The notes beneath the pieces were generated by a model. That model worked only from the letters and a program-made list of their open reading frames with translations, was not told the DNA's origin and ran no database searches. Made by a program: the position numbers and the translations under genes. Shown here in pieces: positions 6,818 through 15,270 of a stretch of 44,625 nt of DNA (position 1 is its first letter; each line of letters opens with the position of its first letter). Origin of the DNA: an uncultured Erysipelotrichaceae bacterium (GTDB lineage: Bacteria > Bacillota_I > Bacilli_A > Erysipelotrichales > Erysipelotrichaceae); NCBI GenBank assembly GCA_900315065.1, contig OMXQ01000008.1:1-44625 (forward strand). Reading direction: 5' to 3'.

Positions 6818-7874
6818 CAAAACGATACTGGTTACTGGCGGCGCGGGTTTTATCGGTGCAAGCCTGATTCAAAGATTACTTGTTTCTTTTCATGGAATTG
6901 CTGTTATTACAATAGACAATTTGAATGATTACAATCCGGTTGCCTTGAAGAAATGGAGATTGAATAAAAACCAGGAAGCAGCTGATATATCTGGAAATCA
7001 ATATGTATTGATCAAAGGAGATATCAGTGACAAGGAAACAGTTGCTTCAGCCTTTAATAAGTATCATCCTCAGATTGTTGTAAACCTTGCCGCACAGGCT
7101 GGCGTCCGCTATTCGATTGATCATCCGGACGTATATATTTCATCCAATCTGATTGGTTTCTACAACATGCTGGAAGCCTGCAGACATGATGAAAATCTGG
7201 AACATTTTATCTACGCATCCAGTTCTTCTGTTTACGGCGGTAATAAAAAAGTCCCTTTCAGTACTGATGACAAAGTAGATCATCCTGTTTCTCTATATGC
7301 CGCAACAAAGAAATCTGATGAGCTTTTGGCACATTCATATTCAAAGTTATATAACATTCCTTCTACCGGTCTTCGTTTCTTTACTGTTTACGGACCGGCA
7401 GGTAGAACTGACATGTTCTATTTTTCAGCAACAAATCGTCTTCTGAAAGGGGAAACGATCAAGATCTTCAATTACGGCAACTGCAGAAGAGACTTTACCT
7501 ATATTGATGACATTACCGAAGGGATTGTTCGGGTTATGCAGGGAGCTCCTGAAAAGAAAACCGGAGAAGATGGTCTGCCTGTGCCGCCATATGCACTCTA
7601 TAACATCGGCGGCGGTACACCAGAGAATCTTCTCGACTATATCAGCACTCTTCAGGAGGAGCTTGTCAGAGCAGGTGTTCTTTCAGAAGACTATGACTTT
7701 GATGCACACAAAGAGCTTGTTCCTATGCAGGCTGGTGATGTTCCTGTAACCTACGCTGACAGCAGACCTTTTGAAGAAGACTTCGGATTCAGACCTGCAA
7801 TCGGAATCAGAGAAGGTTTGAGAAAGTTTGCCGAGTGGTACAAAGAAGTCGGCCAGGATCTGGTTAATCAATAA
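6792..7874 (+). CDS. UDP-glucuronate 4-epimerase-type NAD-dependent epimerase
   Basis: 360 aa extended SDR. It has GGAGFIG (16-22), LAAQAGVRYSI (99-109), YAATK with the catalytic Tyr169/Lys173, RFFTVYGPAGRTDM and FNYGNCRRDFTYIDD, the set typical of GAE-type UDP-GlcA 4-epimerases (the usual GRPDM reads GRTDM here). It would convert UDP-GlcA to UDP-GalA, and Ugd at 27869-29140 can supply the substrate. The start at 6792 lies inside the end of the previous gene with AAGG upstream, so translation is coupled; a longer upstream frame exists but runs antisense to sense through the previous gene and has no homology. Other nucleotide-sugar epimerase specificities are possible. Confidence 0.85.
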   Translation: MKTKIDLNNKTILVTGGAGFIGASLIQRLLVSFHGIAVITIDNLNDYNPVALKKWRLNKNQEAADISGNQYVLIKGDISDKETVASAFNKYHPQIVVNLAAQAGVRYSIDHPDVYISSNLIGFYNMLEACRHDENLEHFIYASSSSVYGGNKKVPFSTDDKVDHPVSLYAATKKSDELLAHSYSKLYNIPSTGLRFFTVYGPAGRTDMFYFSATNRLLKGETIKIFNYGNCRRDFTYIDDITEGIVRVMQGAPEKKTGEDGLPVPPYALYNIGGGTPENLLDYISTLQEELVRAGVLSEDYDFDAHKELVPMQAGDVPVTYADSRPFEEDFGFRPAIGIREGLRKFAEWYKEVGQDLVNQ

Positions 7875-7938
7875 ACTCATATTTCAATTCATGAATTACA
7901 TATTCTCTTTGGTTTATCATTTCAGAAGGCGGCGCAAT

Positions 7939-7946
7939 GGTATACT
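7939..7946 (+). promoter_or_regulatory. Extended -10 upstream of the GT4 gene
   Basis: TG-G-TATACT with the -10 at 7941-7946, and six bases to the ATG at 7953. There is no good -35 and no ribosome site. This is the same close -10/ATG spacing as at 5906 and 15271, suggesting another leaderless start within the cluster. Confidence 0.5.
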
Positions 7947-7952
7947 TTGTTT

Positions 7953-9035
7953 ATGCTGAAGAGGATATGTTTTTTTTCGGGTGACATTACAAGAGGCGGT
8001 GGTACAGAACGACTTGCCACCAGAATTATGAATGCTCTGGTACAGGATGGATCTTACCAGGTTTCAGTATTGAATATCTGTATGGCGCACAAGCAGATTT
8101 TTCCACTGGATTCAAAGATCTATAAACATGCTCTGAGTGAACACTGGATTGATGTAGGTCCCGGTTATTTCAAAATATATCCTTTATTGATTTCCTACCT
8201 GAAAGAACAGCATGTCGATATTCTTGTAGATATTGATAATGTATTGGATATTCTATCGATCCCTGCTGCCAGAATCTGCGGCATAAAGGTTATATCCTGG
8301 GATAATTTTTCCTATGATTTTGCGTCTTCGATATGGTATCGGCCATTGATCCGTCAATTATCTGTGAGATTTGCAGATCAGATTGTAGTTCTCGGAAATC
8401 ATGACAAAGAAGCGTATCTTCAGAATTTCAATATGGAAAAAAAGCCGGTTGTTATATGTAATCCTGTACCGGATCCAAATCCTTCCATCAGGAAAAACTT
8501 TAATGAGAAAATCATTGTCAGTGCAGGCAGATTAGTAAAATTAAAAGGATTTGCCAGTATTCCTCAGATTGTTTCTATCCTGAAAAAGAAAAATCGTGAT
8601 TTGAAATTCAGATGGTTGATTGCAGGTCAGGGAGAAGAAAAAGAAAAAATTGAAGAGGAGATCCGAAAATATGATACACCGGAAGTAGAACTATGCGGTT
8701 TTATTTCCAATATGTCTGCGTTCTATCAGAAAGGACTTGTATTTGTGCTCACTTCTTCTACAGAAGGTCTGCCGATGGTCGTATTAGAAGCTTTGTCTAA
8801 TGGTCTTCCATGCCTTAGTTATCCTATTTCAGGAGAATTGAATGAAGTATTGCATGATGGTGAAAACGGGTATTTCGTTGATAACAATGAAGAAATGGCA
8901 GAACGGCTCTTACAATTGTTAACGGATGAAAATCTTTATCAAAATATGCATCAGAAAGCCCTGCAGATTCCGCAGGAATACACAATGCCTTATGTCATTC
9001 AACAATGGAAAGAATTGTTTGAATCATTGAAATAA
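7953..9035 (+). CDS. Glycosyltransferase family 4
   Basis: 360 aa, cytoplasmic GT-B fold. The N-terminal part has the Gly-rich acceptor loop GDITRGGGTERLA (about 9-21). The C-terminal part has IVSAGRLVKLKGF (about 188-200), and the donor-binding EGLPMVVLE, the E-x7-E motif of GT4 retaining enzymes. Length is normal. The ATG at 7953 is preferred over a TTG six bases upstream because the latter overlaps the -10. It is followed by 15 nt, a GGGAG ribosome site and a GT2 gene, so the three glycosyltransferases form one unit. The sugar specificity is not predictable. Confidence 0.85.
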   Translation: MLKRICFFSGDITRGGGTERLATRIMNALVQDGSYQVSVLNICMAHKQIFPLDSKIYKHALSEHWIDVGPGYFKIYPLLISYLKEQHVDILVDIDNVLDILSIPAARICGIKVISWDNFSYDFASSIWYRPLIRQLSVRFADQIVVLGNHDKEAYLQNFNMEKKPVVICNPVPDPNPSIRKNFNEKIIVSAGRLVKLKGFASIPQIVSILKKKNRDLKFRWLIAGQGEEKEKIEEEIRKYDTPEVELCGFISNMSAFYQKGLVFVLTSSTEGLPMVVLEALSNGLPCLSYPISGELNEVLHDGENGYFVDNNEEMAERLLQLLTDENLYQNMHQKALQIPQEYTMPYVIQQWKELFESLK

Positions 9036-9050
9036 AAAGGGAGACAACAA

Positions 9051-10130
9051 ATGGAAAATCCATGGATAGATATCATCATTCCGGTTTATAAGACAGAAAA
9101 GTATTTAAATGCATGTCTGCAAAGTGTACTGGACCAGGATTATCCCTGCATTCATGTTCTCCTGGTGGATGATGGTTCCCCGGATCAGTGTCCTGCTTTG
9201 TGTGATGCACTTGCCGCAAATTATGAAAATGTAGATGTTCTTCACAAAGAAAACAGCGGTCTTGGTCTGAGCAGAAACACCGGCTTTGATGCTACTTCAA
9301 ATCCTTACATTATGTTTATAGATTCAGATGACATGCTGGATGGGAAAAGTGCTGTTTCTTCTTTGATTCAGAAAGCAGAAACAGAGAAAGCCGATATTGT
9401 CGTCGGCGGTTTTACGCGTATGCAGGATGATGGATCCTGCAGTACACCTTCCTTACCTGAATTCGGCTTTACAAATACACCTGACTCAAAAGATTTTCGA
9501 TTCAATGGTTTTTACCTGTATGGGCATCTTTCCTATGCCTGGGGAAAAATCTACCGCCGCAGCTTTCTTGTGAAATATCAGATTTATAGTCATGCATATC
9601 CTTTTACTCAGGATAAACCATTCAATTTTGAGTGTTATATCAACAAGCCTGTTTATGCTTTTGTAAATCAAAGTATTTATCTCTATAGAGTAAATACCCA
9701 ATCTGTTACCTTCAAATATAAAAAAAATTACATTCAGGTATGGAATAAGATTGGCTCAGATTTTTATCATCTGCTTGAAGAAAAAAATCTTGTTAATGAA
9801 TATCAGGATTTAGCTGCCTGGCATTATTTTCTCGGAACCAATTTTATGATGATGCAGGAATACAATACAGGCAAAGGTCATAAGGAAGCAGTCAATGCCC
9901 TGAAAAGATATTTTACCCTTCCTCTTGCCAAGAAAAGCATCCGGCTTCTGGCAGAAGGAACAATTCAAAAAAATATGAAAGATCGAAAATGGACTTTGGA
10001 ATCAAAGCTGGCTGCCGGCATTCTTTGCCATCACTGGTATGGTCTGTACGTTTCTGTCATGCATAAATATATCCGCAGACGCGAGAAGAAAAAGAATGAA
10101 CAATTTTCCAGAATCGGAGGAGAATTATGA
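9051..10130 (+). CDS. Glycosyltransferase family 2
   Basis: 359 aa GT-A enzyme. The N-terminal domain has IIIPVYKTEKYL (8-19), VDDGSPD (39-45) and the metal-binding MFIDSDD (about 90-96). The C-terminal extension (about 210-359) is helical and basic, as in many capsule GT2 enzymes. AAAAAGGGAGACAAC precedes the ATG. It overlaps the next GT2 by 4 nt (ATGA). It would transfer a sugar with inversion onto a lipid-linked repeat unit at the cytoplasmic face; donor unknown. Confidence 0.85.
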   Translation: MENPWIDIIIPVYKTEKYLNACLQSVLDQDYPCIHVLLVDDGSPDQCPALCDALAANYENVDVLHKENSGLGLSRNTGFDATSNPYIMFIDSDDMLDGKSAVSSLIQKAETEKADIVVGGFTRMQDDGSCSTPSLPEFGFTNTPDSKDFRFNGFYLYGHLSYAWGKIYRRSFLVKYQIYSHAYPFTQDKPFNFECYINKPVYAFVNQSIYLYRVNTQSVTFKYKKNYIQVWNKIGSDFYHLLEEKNLVNEYQDLAAWHYFLGTNFMMMQEYNTGKGHKEAVNALKRYFTLPLAKKSIRLLAEGTIQKNMKDRKWTLESKLAAGILCHHWYGLYVSVMHKYIRRREKKKNEQFSRIGGEL

Positions 10131-11050
10131 GCGAATTGATCAGCTGTATTGTACCTGTTTATAAAGTTGAAAAGTATCTCAGAAGATGCATTGAAAGCAT
10201 TCTGATTCAAACTTATAAGAACATTGAATTGATTCTTGTGGATGACGGATCCCCAGATTGCTGCGGCGGGATTTGTGATGAATACGCCAAAAAAGATTCC
10301 AGAGTCAAAGTCATTCATAAGAAAAATGCCGGTGTTGCTATGGCAAGAAATGATGGTTTGAATCAGATGAGGGGAGACTATGTGATCTTTGCGGATAGCG
10401 ATGACTGGTATGAACCTAAAGCCTTTGAGGTCATGCACAATGCCTTAGTAAAAAACAATGCGGATTGTGTTATCGGCCAAGCTCAGAAAGTCATTGACCG
10501 GAACGGAACGCTTTCTATCAAAAAAGAAAAACATCCGGATACTGTGCAGTATACAGATTGCGAAGAAGCATTGAAGCGTCTCCTTCTCAATGGTTCAGCT
10601 GCCTGGAACCGCCTGTACAAAGCTGAAATTTATCGTGATGTACGTTTTCCCCAAGGACGAATCAATGATGATGAAGCTGCTACTTTACAGGCTTATGCAA
10701 ACTGCAGGAAATTTGTATGGGTACCGGATATTACTTATAACTACAGAATCCGGGAAAACAGCATTACCACCTCGAAGTTTTCTCTGAAAAACAGAGACAT
10801 CATAACAAATTCAAAGGAATATGTTTCCTTTATTCAGAAAAAGTATCCGCAGCTGGTTCCTTGCGCTCAGGCTCAGTTATATAAGCGCTTATTGTATTGT
10901 TATAAAAATGTTCGCTTTGTAACGAAAGATTCTCCTTTGTTTGATTGGAAACTGGATCTTAAGAAAGAGATCAAAGAAAAGAGAACTGCAATTCTGAAGA
11001 ATGAATATGTTCCTCAGATCTTCAGGTTGTACTCCTTCACAGTTCTCTGA
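10127..11050 (+). CDS. Glycosyltransferase family 2
   Basis: 307 aa GT-A enzyme and a likely paralogue of its neighbour: CIVPVYKVEKYLRRC (7-21), VDDGSPD (38-44), then FADSDDWYEP with the DxD-type metal site, and GSAAWNRLYK followed by INDDEA, the usual acceptor-side motif of Wca/Cps-type GT2 enzymes. Translation is coupled to the upstream gene by a 4-nt overlap. It is the last gene of the plus-strand run and is followed four bases later by a strong terminator. Confidence 0.85.
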   Translation: MSELISCIVPVYKVEKYLRRCIESILIQTYKNIELILVDDGSPDCCGGICDEYAKKDSRVKVIHKKNAGVAMARNDGLNQMRGDYVIFADSDDWYEPKAFEVMHNALVKNNADCVIGQAQKVIDRNGTLSIKKEKHPDTVQYTDCEEALKRLLLNGSAAWNRLYKAEIYRDVRFPQGRINDDEAATLQAYANCRKFVWVPDITYNYRIRENSITTSKFSLKNRDIITNSKEYVSFIQKKYPQLVPCAQAQLYKRLLYCYKNVRFVTKDSPLFDWKLDLKKEIKEKRTAILKNEYVPQIFRLYSFTVL

Positions 11051-11053
11051 TCT

Positions 11054-11077
11054 GCCGGCTGGATTGCCGGTTTTTTC
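11054..11077 (+). terminator. Rho-independent terminator of the plus-strand polysaccharide run
   Basis: CCGGC (11055-11059) pairs with GCCGG (11066-11070) around a 6-nt loop, followed by T6 C T3. It works only on the plus strand; the converging flippase gene ends 12 nt beyond it. Confidence 0.85.
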
Positions 11078-11088
11078 TTTTCGTTAAT

Positions 11089-12627
11089 TTATGATTCACG
11101 TGACCTGCGTTTTGTCAGGAAAGTTTTTAACAAAGAAAGTGCAGATTGAAATTCTGGTTTCTTTCTGAAAAGAAGAACAATCAGAATATTAGACAAGATA
11201 AATGCCAATGGCAGACGAACAACAATCTGCAGAAGCAGTGAATCAATATGAATCATCATCAATGGATAAACAGTTATTCCAAAGATCAGGAAAGCCGCAA
11301 GAACTTCCGGAATAAATATTTTCAGATAATTCCGGATCTTCATATCAAATCCGTACTTGTAGATTACATGCGGTTCAATCCACATACCGCTTGTTACAGC
11401 AGAAGCAAGAGTCCCCAGGAATACACCGATTGTGCCATACATTTTTGCGAATATGACGGAGAACACAATATTCAGGACAGCTTCCAATGGTGCCTTGTAT
11501 CTGTCATGCCAGAATAGTCCAAGAGAATCATGGAAAATCTGGGATGGTTTCCGGATGCCGGAAATAAAGAGAAGCAGAACCAGTAATAAAATCAATGGAT
11601 CAGATAAGGTATAGCTTGTACCGAAAGAAAGATACACAAACGGCTTAAGCGCAATATAAAGACAAATGCAGGCAACAGTATGTGTCCAGATTGCAATAAA
11701 GAATGATATTGAATAAATCTTCTCAACTTCATTTTTTGTATTGGCAACAGCAAAGGATCCGACACTTGCGGAAATGCCTTCAAATAATCTTGCCAGGACT
11801 TCTTTTATCGCACTGATAATCAGATTATAGTTGGAATAAATACCAACGATCTGAATACCGGAAAACATAGAAAGAAGTATATTATCTGTATTGGAAATCA
11901 GAATTGTCCCGACTTTATTCATCATCATAGACCTGACATTTTTCCATATGTCCTTTCTATCCTGCACAGGCAAGGGCTTCTCAACTGGTTTTTTCAGGAA
12001 GGGATACATTTTTTCTGCTGTTTTTGAAATGGCAATGTTTTTACCAAGAGTAACGGCAATACCAATCAGAAGATACAAAATAAAATCAGGATGAATTTTG
12101 AGAAGAATAATCTGCAGCACATCCTGCAGAATAAAGGAAGCTGCTCGGAAAATTGTTGTGATGTAAGCCTTCTGATTGGCATCAATCAATGTTTTTTTAT
12201 AAATCAGGAAATAAGAACTGACAGAATTGAAAATATAAAGAAAGAAAATCAATCTGACATTTTCAATTTCCTGATAGTCTTTGATAATGTATGGAAGAAA
12301 AAACATCAGAATCAAACCAATGCAGGCAACGACTACCGCAATGATCCGATATATGTTTCTGTAGAAGAGCATGATCTGTTTCTGCTTTTCTTCGTCTTTT
12401 TCTTCAATCGGTTTATACAAAGCATATGTAATGGATGTTTCAACACCCAACTCTGAAAGTGAAAGGATTCCTATAATTTCCGTAAACAAGCCGTTTATGC
12501 CAAGGTAGCTCTTGGAAAAAGCAGCTGTAAAAGCAATTCTGACAAAATAGCCCATTACTATGGAAATCACATTCGCTATCATCAGAACGGAAGAATTCCT
12601 GATTGAGTTTTCACTTCTTGTTGCCAA
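11089..12627 (-). CDS. Wzx-type polysaccharide flippase (MATE/MOP superfamily)
   Basis: 512 aa with about 12-14 predicted membrane helices and the N-terminal signature of oligosaccharide flippases (FTAAFSKSYLGINGLFTEIIGILSLSELG split over residues 32-60). It would flip undecaprenyl-linked repeat units for a Wzy-type polymer, separate from the PelG exporter. The reading frame begins with TTG at 12627; AGAGG lies eight bases upstream and no better ATG is nearby, so TTG is the probable start. A TATAAA lies about 25 nt upstream. No wzy polymerase is obvious in the window, although the 836-aa membrane protein at 25221-27731 could be considered. Confidence 0.85.
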   Translation of the reverse strand: MATRSENSIRNSSVLMIANVISIVMGYFVRIAFTAAFSKSYLGINGLFTEIIGILSLSELGVETSITYALYKPIEEKDEEKQKQIMLFYRNIYRIIAVVVACIGLILMFFLPYIIKDYQEIENVRLIFFLYIFNSVSSYFLIYKKTLIDANQKAYITTIFRAASFILQDVLQIILLKIHPDFILYLLIGIAVTLGKNIAISKTAEKMYPFLKKPVEKPLPVQDRKDIWKNVRSMMMNKVGTILISNTDNILLSMFSGIQIVGIYSNYNLIISAIKEVLARLFEGISASVGSFAVANTKNEVEKIYSISFFIAIWTHTVACICLYIALKPFVYLSFGTSYTLSDPLILLLVLLLFISGIRKPSQIFHDSLGLFWHDRYKAPLEAVLNIVFSVIFAKMYGTIGVFLGTLASAVTSGMWIEPHVIYKYGFDMKIRNYLKIFIPEVLAAFLIFGITVYPLMMIHIDSLLLQIVVRLPLAFILSNILIVLLFRKKPEFQSALSLLKTFLTKRRSRES

Positions 12628-12657
12628 AATAGTACCTCTGTTCTTTTATACAGTAAC

Positions 12658-12687
12658 ATGAAAAAGATCTCTGTCTGGAGACCTTTT
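12658..12687 (-). terminator. Terminator after the dolichol-phosphate-mannose-synthase-like gene
   Basis: On the minus strand GGTCTC, a 6-nt loop and GAGATC (one G-U pair) are flanked by AAAAA and followed by TTTTTC. It separates the glycosyltransferase at 12688 from the flippase, which therefore needs its own promoter. Confidence 0.75.
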
Positions 12688-13593
12688 TCAGATATCAAAA
12701 TATCTTTCCCTGTCAGTTACTGCAATAAGCTCATCTGCATTGAGCTGCTGAATCTGCTTTGCCTGATCTACACCCATATGAAATTTCATAATACGGATAC
12801 CGGCTGCCCAGAGAGACAAAGTCATATGAATCATATATTTTGCCTGATGAATTAATCCTGCATGCATACTTACTCCACCAGCCCGGTTATGCATCACAGC
12901 AGGGATCTGATGAATTCTGAAGCCAAGCAATATCATCTGGGTAAGCATATTGGCATCCGGATAATGCGGATCATAATTTCCACTCACAGAATAAAAGGCA
13001 AACGCTCTTCTGGATAAGCCCTGAAGTCCTGTCGTCGGATCATAAATCCTGTCTTTATATCCGGTAACCTGTCTGATTAACATACGGAACCAGGCAAAGG
13101 CAAATTTTTTCAGAGCACCAACTTCATATGGAGAACTTCCCGGCATGAAGCGGCTTCCCAATACAATATCTGAGGTTTTCCCTTCTGCATCTTTTTCACA
13201 TAGACCTTTGTATAAAACAGGGATGTTGCAGGCATCATGCTGGCCATCACCGTCCATCTGAATGAGATATTGATAGCCTCTGCGCACTGCATATTTATAA
13301 CCTACCTGAAGACACCCGCCATAGCCGATGTTGACCGGATTGGTAATATGGCGGACTCCTGCATCATGAATAATTTCAGATGTCATGTCTGTAGAGCCAT
13401 CATCAATGATTAATATGTCTGTTCTTAAAGGCATCACTTCTGCTTCTTTTTTAACATCGGCAATGACTTTTTCAAGATTGTCTTCTTCATTATGAACAGG
13501 GATAATAACCAGCAGCATGGGATCTGTTATTGTATTTAACTGCATTGTCAACTCCATATCGTCCAGCATGATTTCCTTCCACCTGCTTGTCAT
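12688..13593 (-). CDS. Polyprenyl-phosphate/DPM-like glycosyltransferase family 2
   Basis: 301 aa. VIIPVHNEEDNL (about 29-40), IDDGSTD (about 61-67), NIGYGG and QMDGDGQHD (DxD metal site) are the pattern of dolichyl-phosphate-mannose synthase-like GT2 enzymes. No C-terminal membrane pair is present. Such enzymes commonly sit beside DUF2304 proteins, as here (14835-15233), and make polyprenyl-phosphate sugars or start repeat units. A second ATG at 13569 with GGAAGGA upstream may be the true start; at 13593 the site is AAGG at five bases. A TAAAAT box lies close upstream. It is separated by 33 nt from the upstream GT4 gene and probably belongs to the same unit. Confidence 0.85.
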   Translation of the reverse strand: MTSRWKEIMLDDMELTMQLNTITDPMLLVIIPVHNEEDNLEKVIADVKKEAEVMPLRTDILIIDDGSTDMTSEIIHDAGVRHITNPVNIGYGGCLQVGYKYAVRRGYQYLIQMDGDGQHDACNIPVLYKGLCEKDAEGKTSDIVLGSRFMPGSSPYEVGALKKFAFAWFRMLIRQVTGYKDRIYDPTTGLQGLSRRAFAFYSVSGNYDPHYPDANMLTQMILLGFRIHQIPAVMHNRAGGVSMHAGLIHQAKYMIHMTLSLWAAGIRIMKFHMGVDQAKQIQQLNADELIAVTDRERYFDI

Positions 13594-13626
13594 ACTTGCC
13601 TTATTTTATCACAAGCATTTACTGCT

Positions 13627-14838
13627 TTATTCATGATTCAGCAATTCTTCTATATCGCCGCCGCTGAAGTCTCTTTGGGCAGCATTCTTTCCCAGTTCAT
13701 TTCGTTTCTTTGGATCATTCAGCAGATTCTCAACAGCTTGTGCAATTGATTGAGAATCAAAGGAAACCAGGCATCCGTTCTGGTTATCAATAATCTGTTC
13801 CCGGTTGCCGCTGCAATCTGAGACAATCACAGGCTTACCAAGATACATAGCTTCCTGGATTGCTACGCTGCGTCCTTCGTATCTGGAACAATGGACATAG
13901 AGATCTGCTTTCTTCAGCAATGGATACGGATTATTTACTGTGCCTTCCAGGAAGAAACAATCATCAACCTGGTTATTTCTGATTTCTTCCTGCAGATGTT
14001 CTCTTTCTTCCCCTTCGCCATAGACATACCAATGAAAATCAATACCGCGCTGCTTTAATAAAGAAGCTGCCTTGATCGAAACTTCAAGCTGCTTGGGAGC
14101 AGTGAGTCTTGCCAGAGTAAGAAGACGAAATCCTTTGTAATCAGGTTCATCCGGATATTTCTGGTCTTCATTGATGAGTTTATCAATTCTGCCTGTATTC
14201 AGAATATTATGAAAAATTTTTGTTTTGAAAGATAATTCCGGATATAAGATCAGAAACTTCTGCATTGCCTGATCCGATACACAGCAGATTTCATCTATCT
14301 TCTGATAACAATCAAGATCAAGCATGCGGTTATAACCTGCCTGAATCATATCCGTATGGATAAAGGAAATTTTATATGACGCTTTGACATGATCCGCAAC
14401 ATAATAAGTGGAACCGCCTTCCAGAAAAGCTATGGCTGTATCATATATTGTTTCCGGAGCATTTGTTCCATCAGATATCACTCTCCAAAGCAATTTATCT
14501 TTCTGGACATTGTGTTTCTTTTTCTGGTCCTGATAGTTTCTGAGAAAATAGGAAGCATTTTTTAAAATCGATGCATGATGAAAAGCGGTACGGATCACAG
14601 TTCCGGTCATTTTCTTTCGTCCCAAATCTGTAAGAACATCTTCTTTATCAAATTTTCTGTTCAGAAGATGAACCTGATGAGGAATTTCTGAAACCAGAGG
14701 TCCCTGTCCCAGCAGAACAAGCAGATCTACATTGTATTTTGCATAATCAATCTGATTAAGAAGTGATATCAGAGCAGTTTCTGCACCGCCTCTTCCAAGT
14801 GTATTTATCACAAAAAGAATCTTTTTCTTCAGTGTCAT
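13627..14838 (-). CDS. Glycosyltransferase family 4
   Basis: 403 aa GT-B enzyme. The N-terminus has FVINTLGRGGAETAL (about 8-22) as acceptor loop. The C-terminal domain has RLLTLARLTAPKQ, YVYGEGEER and EGRSVAIQE (E-x7-E donor site), the last followed by GKPVIVSDCSGN. It overlaps the upstream DUF2304-like gene by 4 nt (ATGA). The middle region (about 110-140) is Lys/Gln-rich and longer than average. Specificity cannot be read. Confidence 0.85.
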   Translation of the reverse strand: MTLKKKILFVINTLGRGGAETALISLLNQIDYAKYNVDLLVLLGQGPLVSEIPHQVHLLNRKFDKEDVLTDLGRKKMTGTVIRTAFHHASILKNASYFLRNYQDQKKKHNVQKDKLLWRVISDGTNAPETIYDTAIAFLEGGSTYYVADHVKASYKISFIHTDMIQAGYNRMLDLDCYQKIDEICCVSDQAMQKFLILYPELSFKTKIFHNILNTGRIDKLINEDQKYPDEPDYKGFRLLTLARLTAPKQLEVSIKAASLLKQRGIDFHWYVYGEGEEREHLQEEIRNNQVDDCFFLEGTVNNPYPLLKKADLYVHCSRYEGRSVAIQEAMYLGKPVIVSDCSGNREQIIDNQNGCLVSFDSQSIAQAVENLLNDPKKRNELGKNAAQRDFSGGDIEELLNHE

Positions 14839-15233
14839 TTCTTTTCAGCTTCTTCCTTGTTCTGAAGCATTTTTTCTAGTTCTCTGATACGTTTTCTATC
14901 TTTGATATTTTCTTCATTAAGCAGAGCAGTCTGCATTTCCAGTTCAATAATTCTTCGATTCATTTCTGCATCATTTCCTGTCATCAGGAACATCGCCGCA
15001 ATCAGAATTGCAACACCAATCAAGATCAGAATGAAAACAGGCCAGCTGAGCATGGTTTCCATCTTGTAAGGATGAATAAAGATACCAGTTAATACAAACA
15101 ATACGGATAACAAAGTCCACGGAACGCTGAATTCTTCACCAATATGCTTTCGTGCCATCAGGAATAAATTTTTGAAGAAGATCACTACTCCCCCGATAAT
15201 CAGCAGTAATCTTAATACAAGACCCATATCCAT
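14835..15233 (-). CDS. DUF2304-like small membrane protein
   Basis: 132 aa with three hydrophobic helices (about 5-25, 38-54 and 65-85) followed by a charged coiled-coil tail (about 92-132, MNRRIIELEMQTALLNEEN...). This is the layout of DUF2304 proteins, which accompany DPM-like glycosyltransferases in cell-wall polysaccharide loci. AAAGGAAAA precedes the ATG, and the promoter core at 15256-15263 is shared with the divergent gene. It is the first gene of the minus-strand 15233-12688 unit. Family assignment is by architecture and context only. Confidence 0.6.
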   Translation of the reverse strand: MDMGLVLRLLLIIGGVVIFFKNLFLMARKHIGEEFSVPWTLLSVLFVLTGIFIHPYKMETMLSWPVFILILIGVAILIAAMFLMTGNDAEMNRRIIELEMQTALLNEENIKDRKRIRELEKMLQNKEEAEKK

Positions 15234-15255
15234 ACAGTTTTCCTTTTATACATAG

Positions 15256-15263
15256 ATTATAAT
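15256..15263. promoter_or_regulatory. Palindromic bidirectional -10 element
   Basis: ATTATAAT is its own reverse complement and gives a consensus TATAAT on each strand (plus 15258-15263, minus 15261-15256). It lies between the divergent genes starting at 15233 and 15271. On the plus strand the ATG is 7 nt after the -10, so that message would be leaderless. On the minus strand a leader of about 17 nt carries AAAGGA. Confidence 0.55.
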
Positions 15264-15270
15264 GTAAATC

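Noticed and set aside
11092..11104. TTCACGTGA near 11095 as a parS site
   Set aside because: The flanks are GA and CC rather than GTT and AAC; only the central eight bases match.
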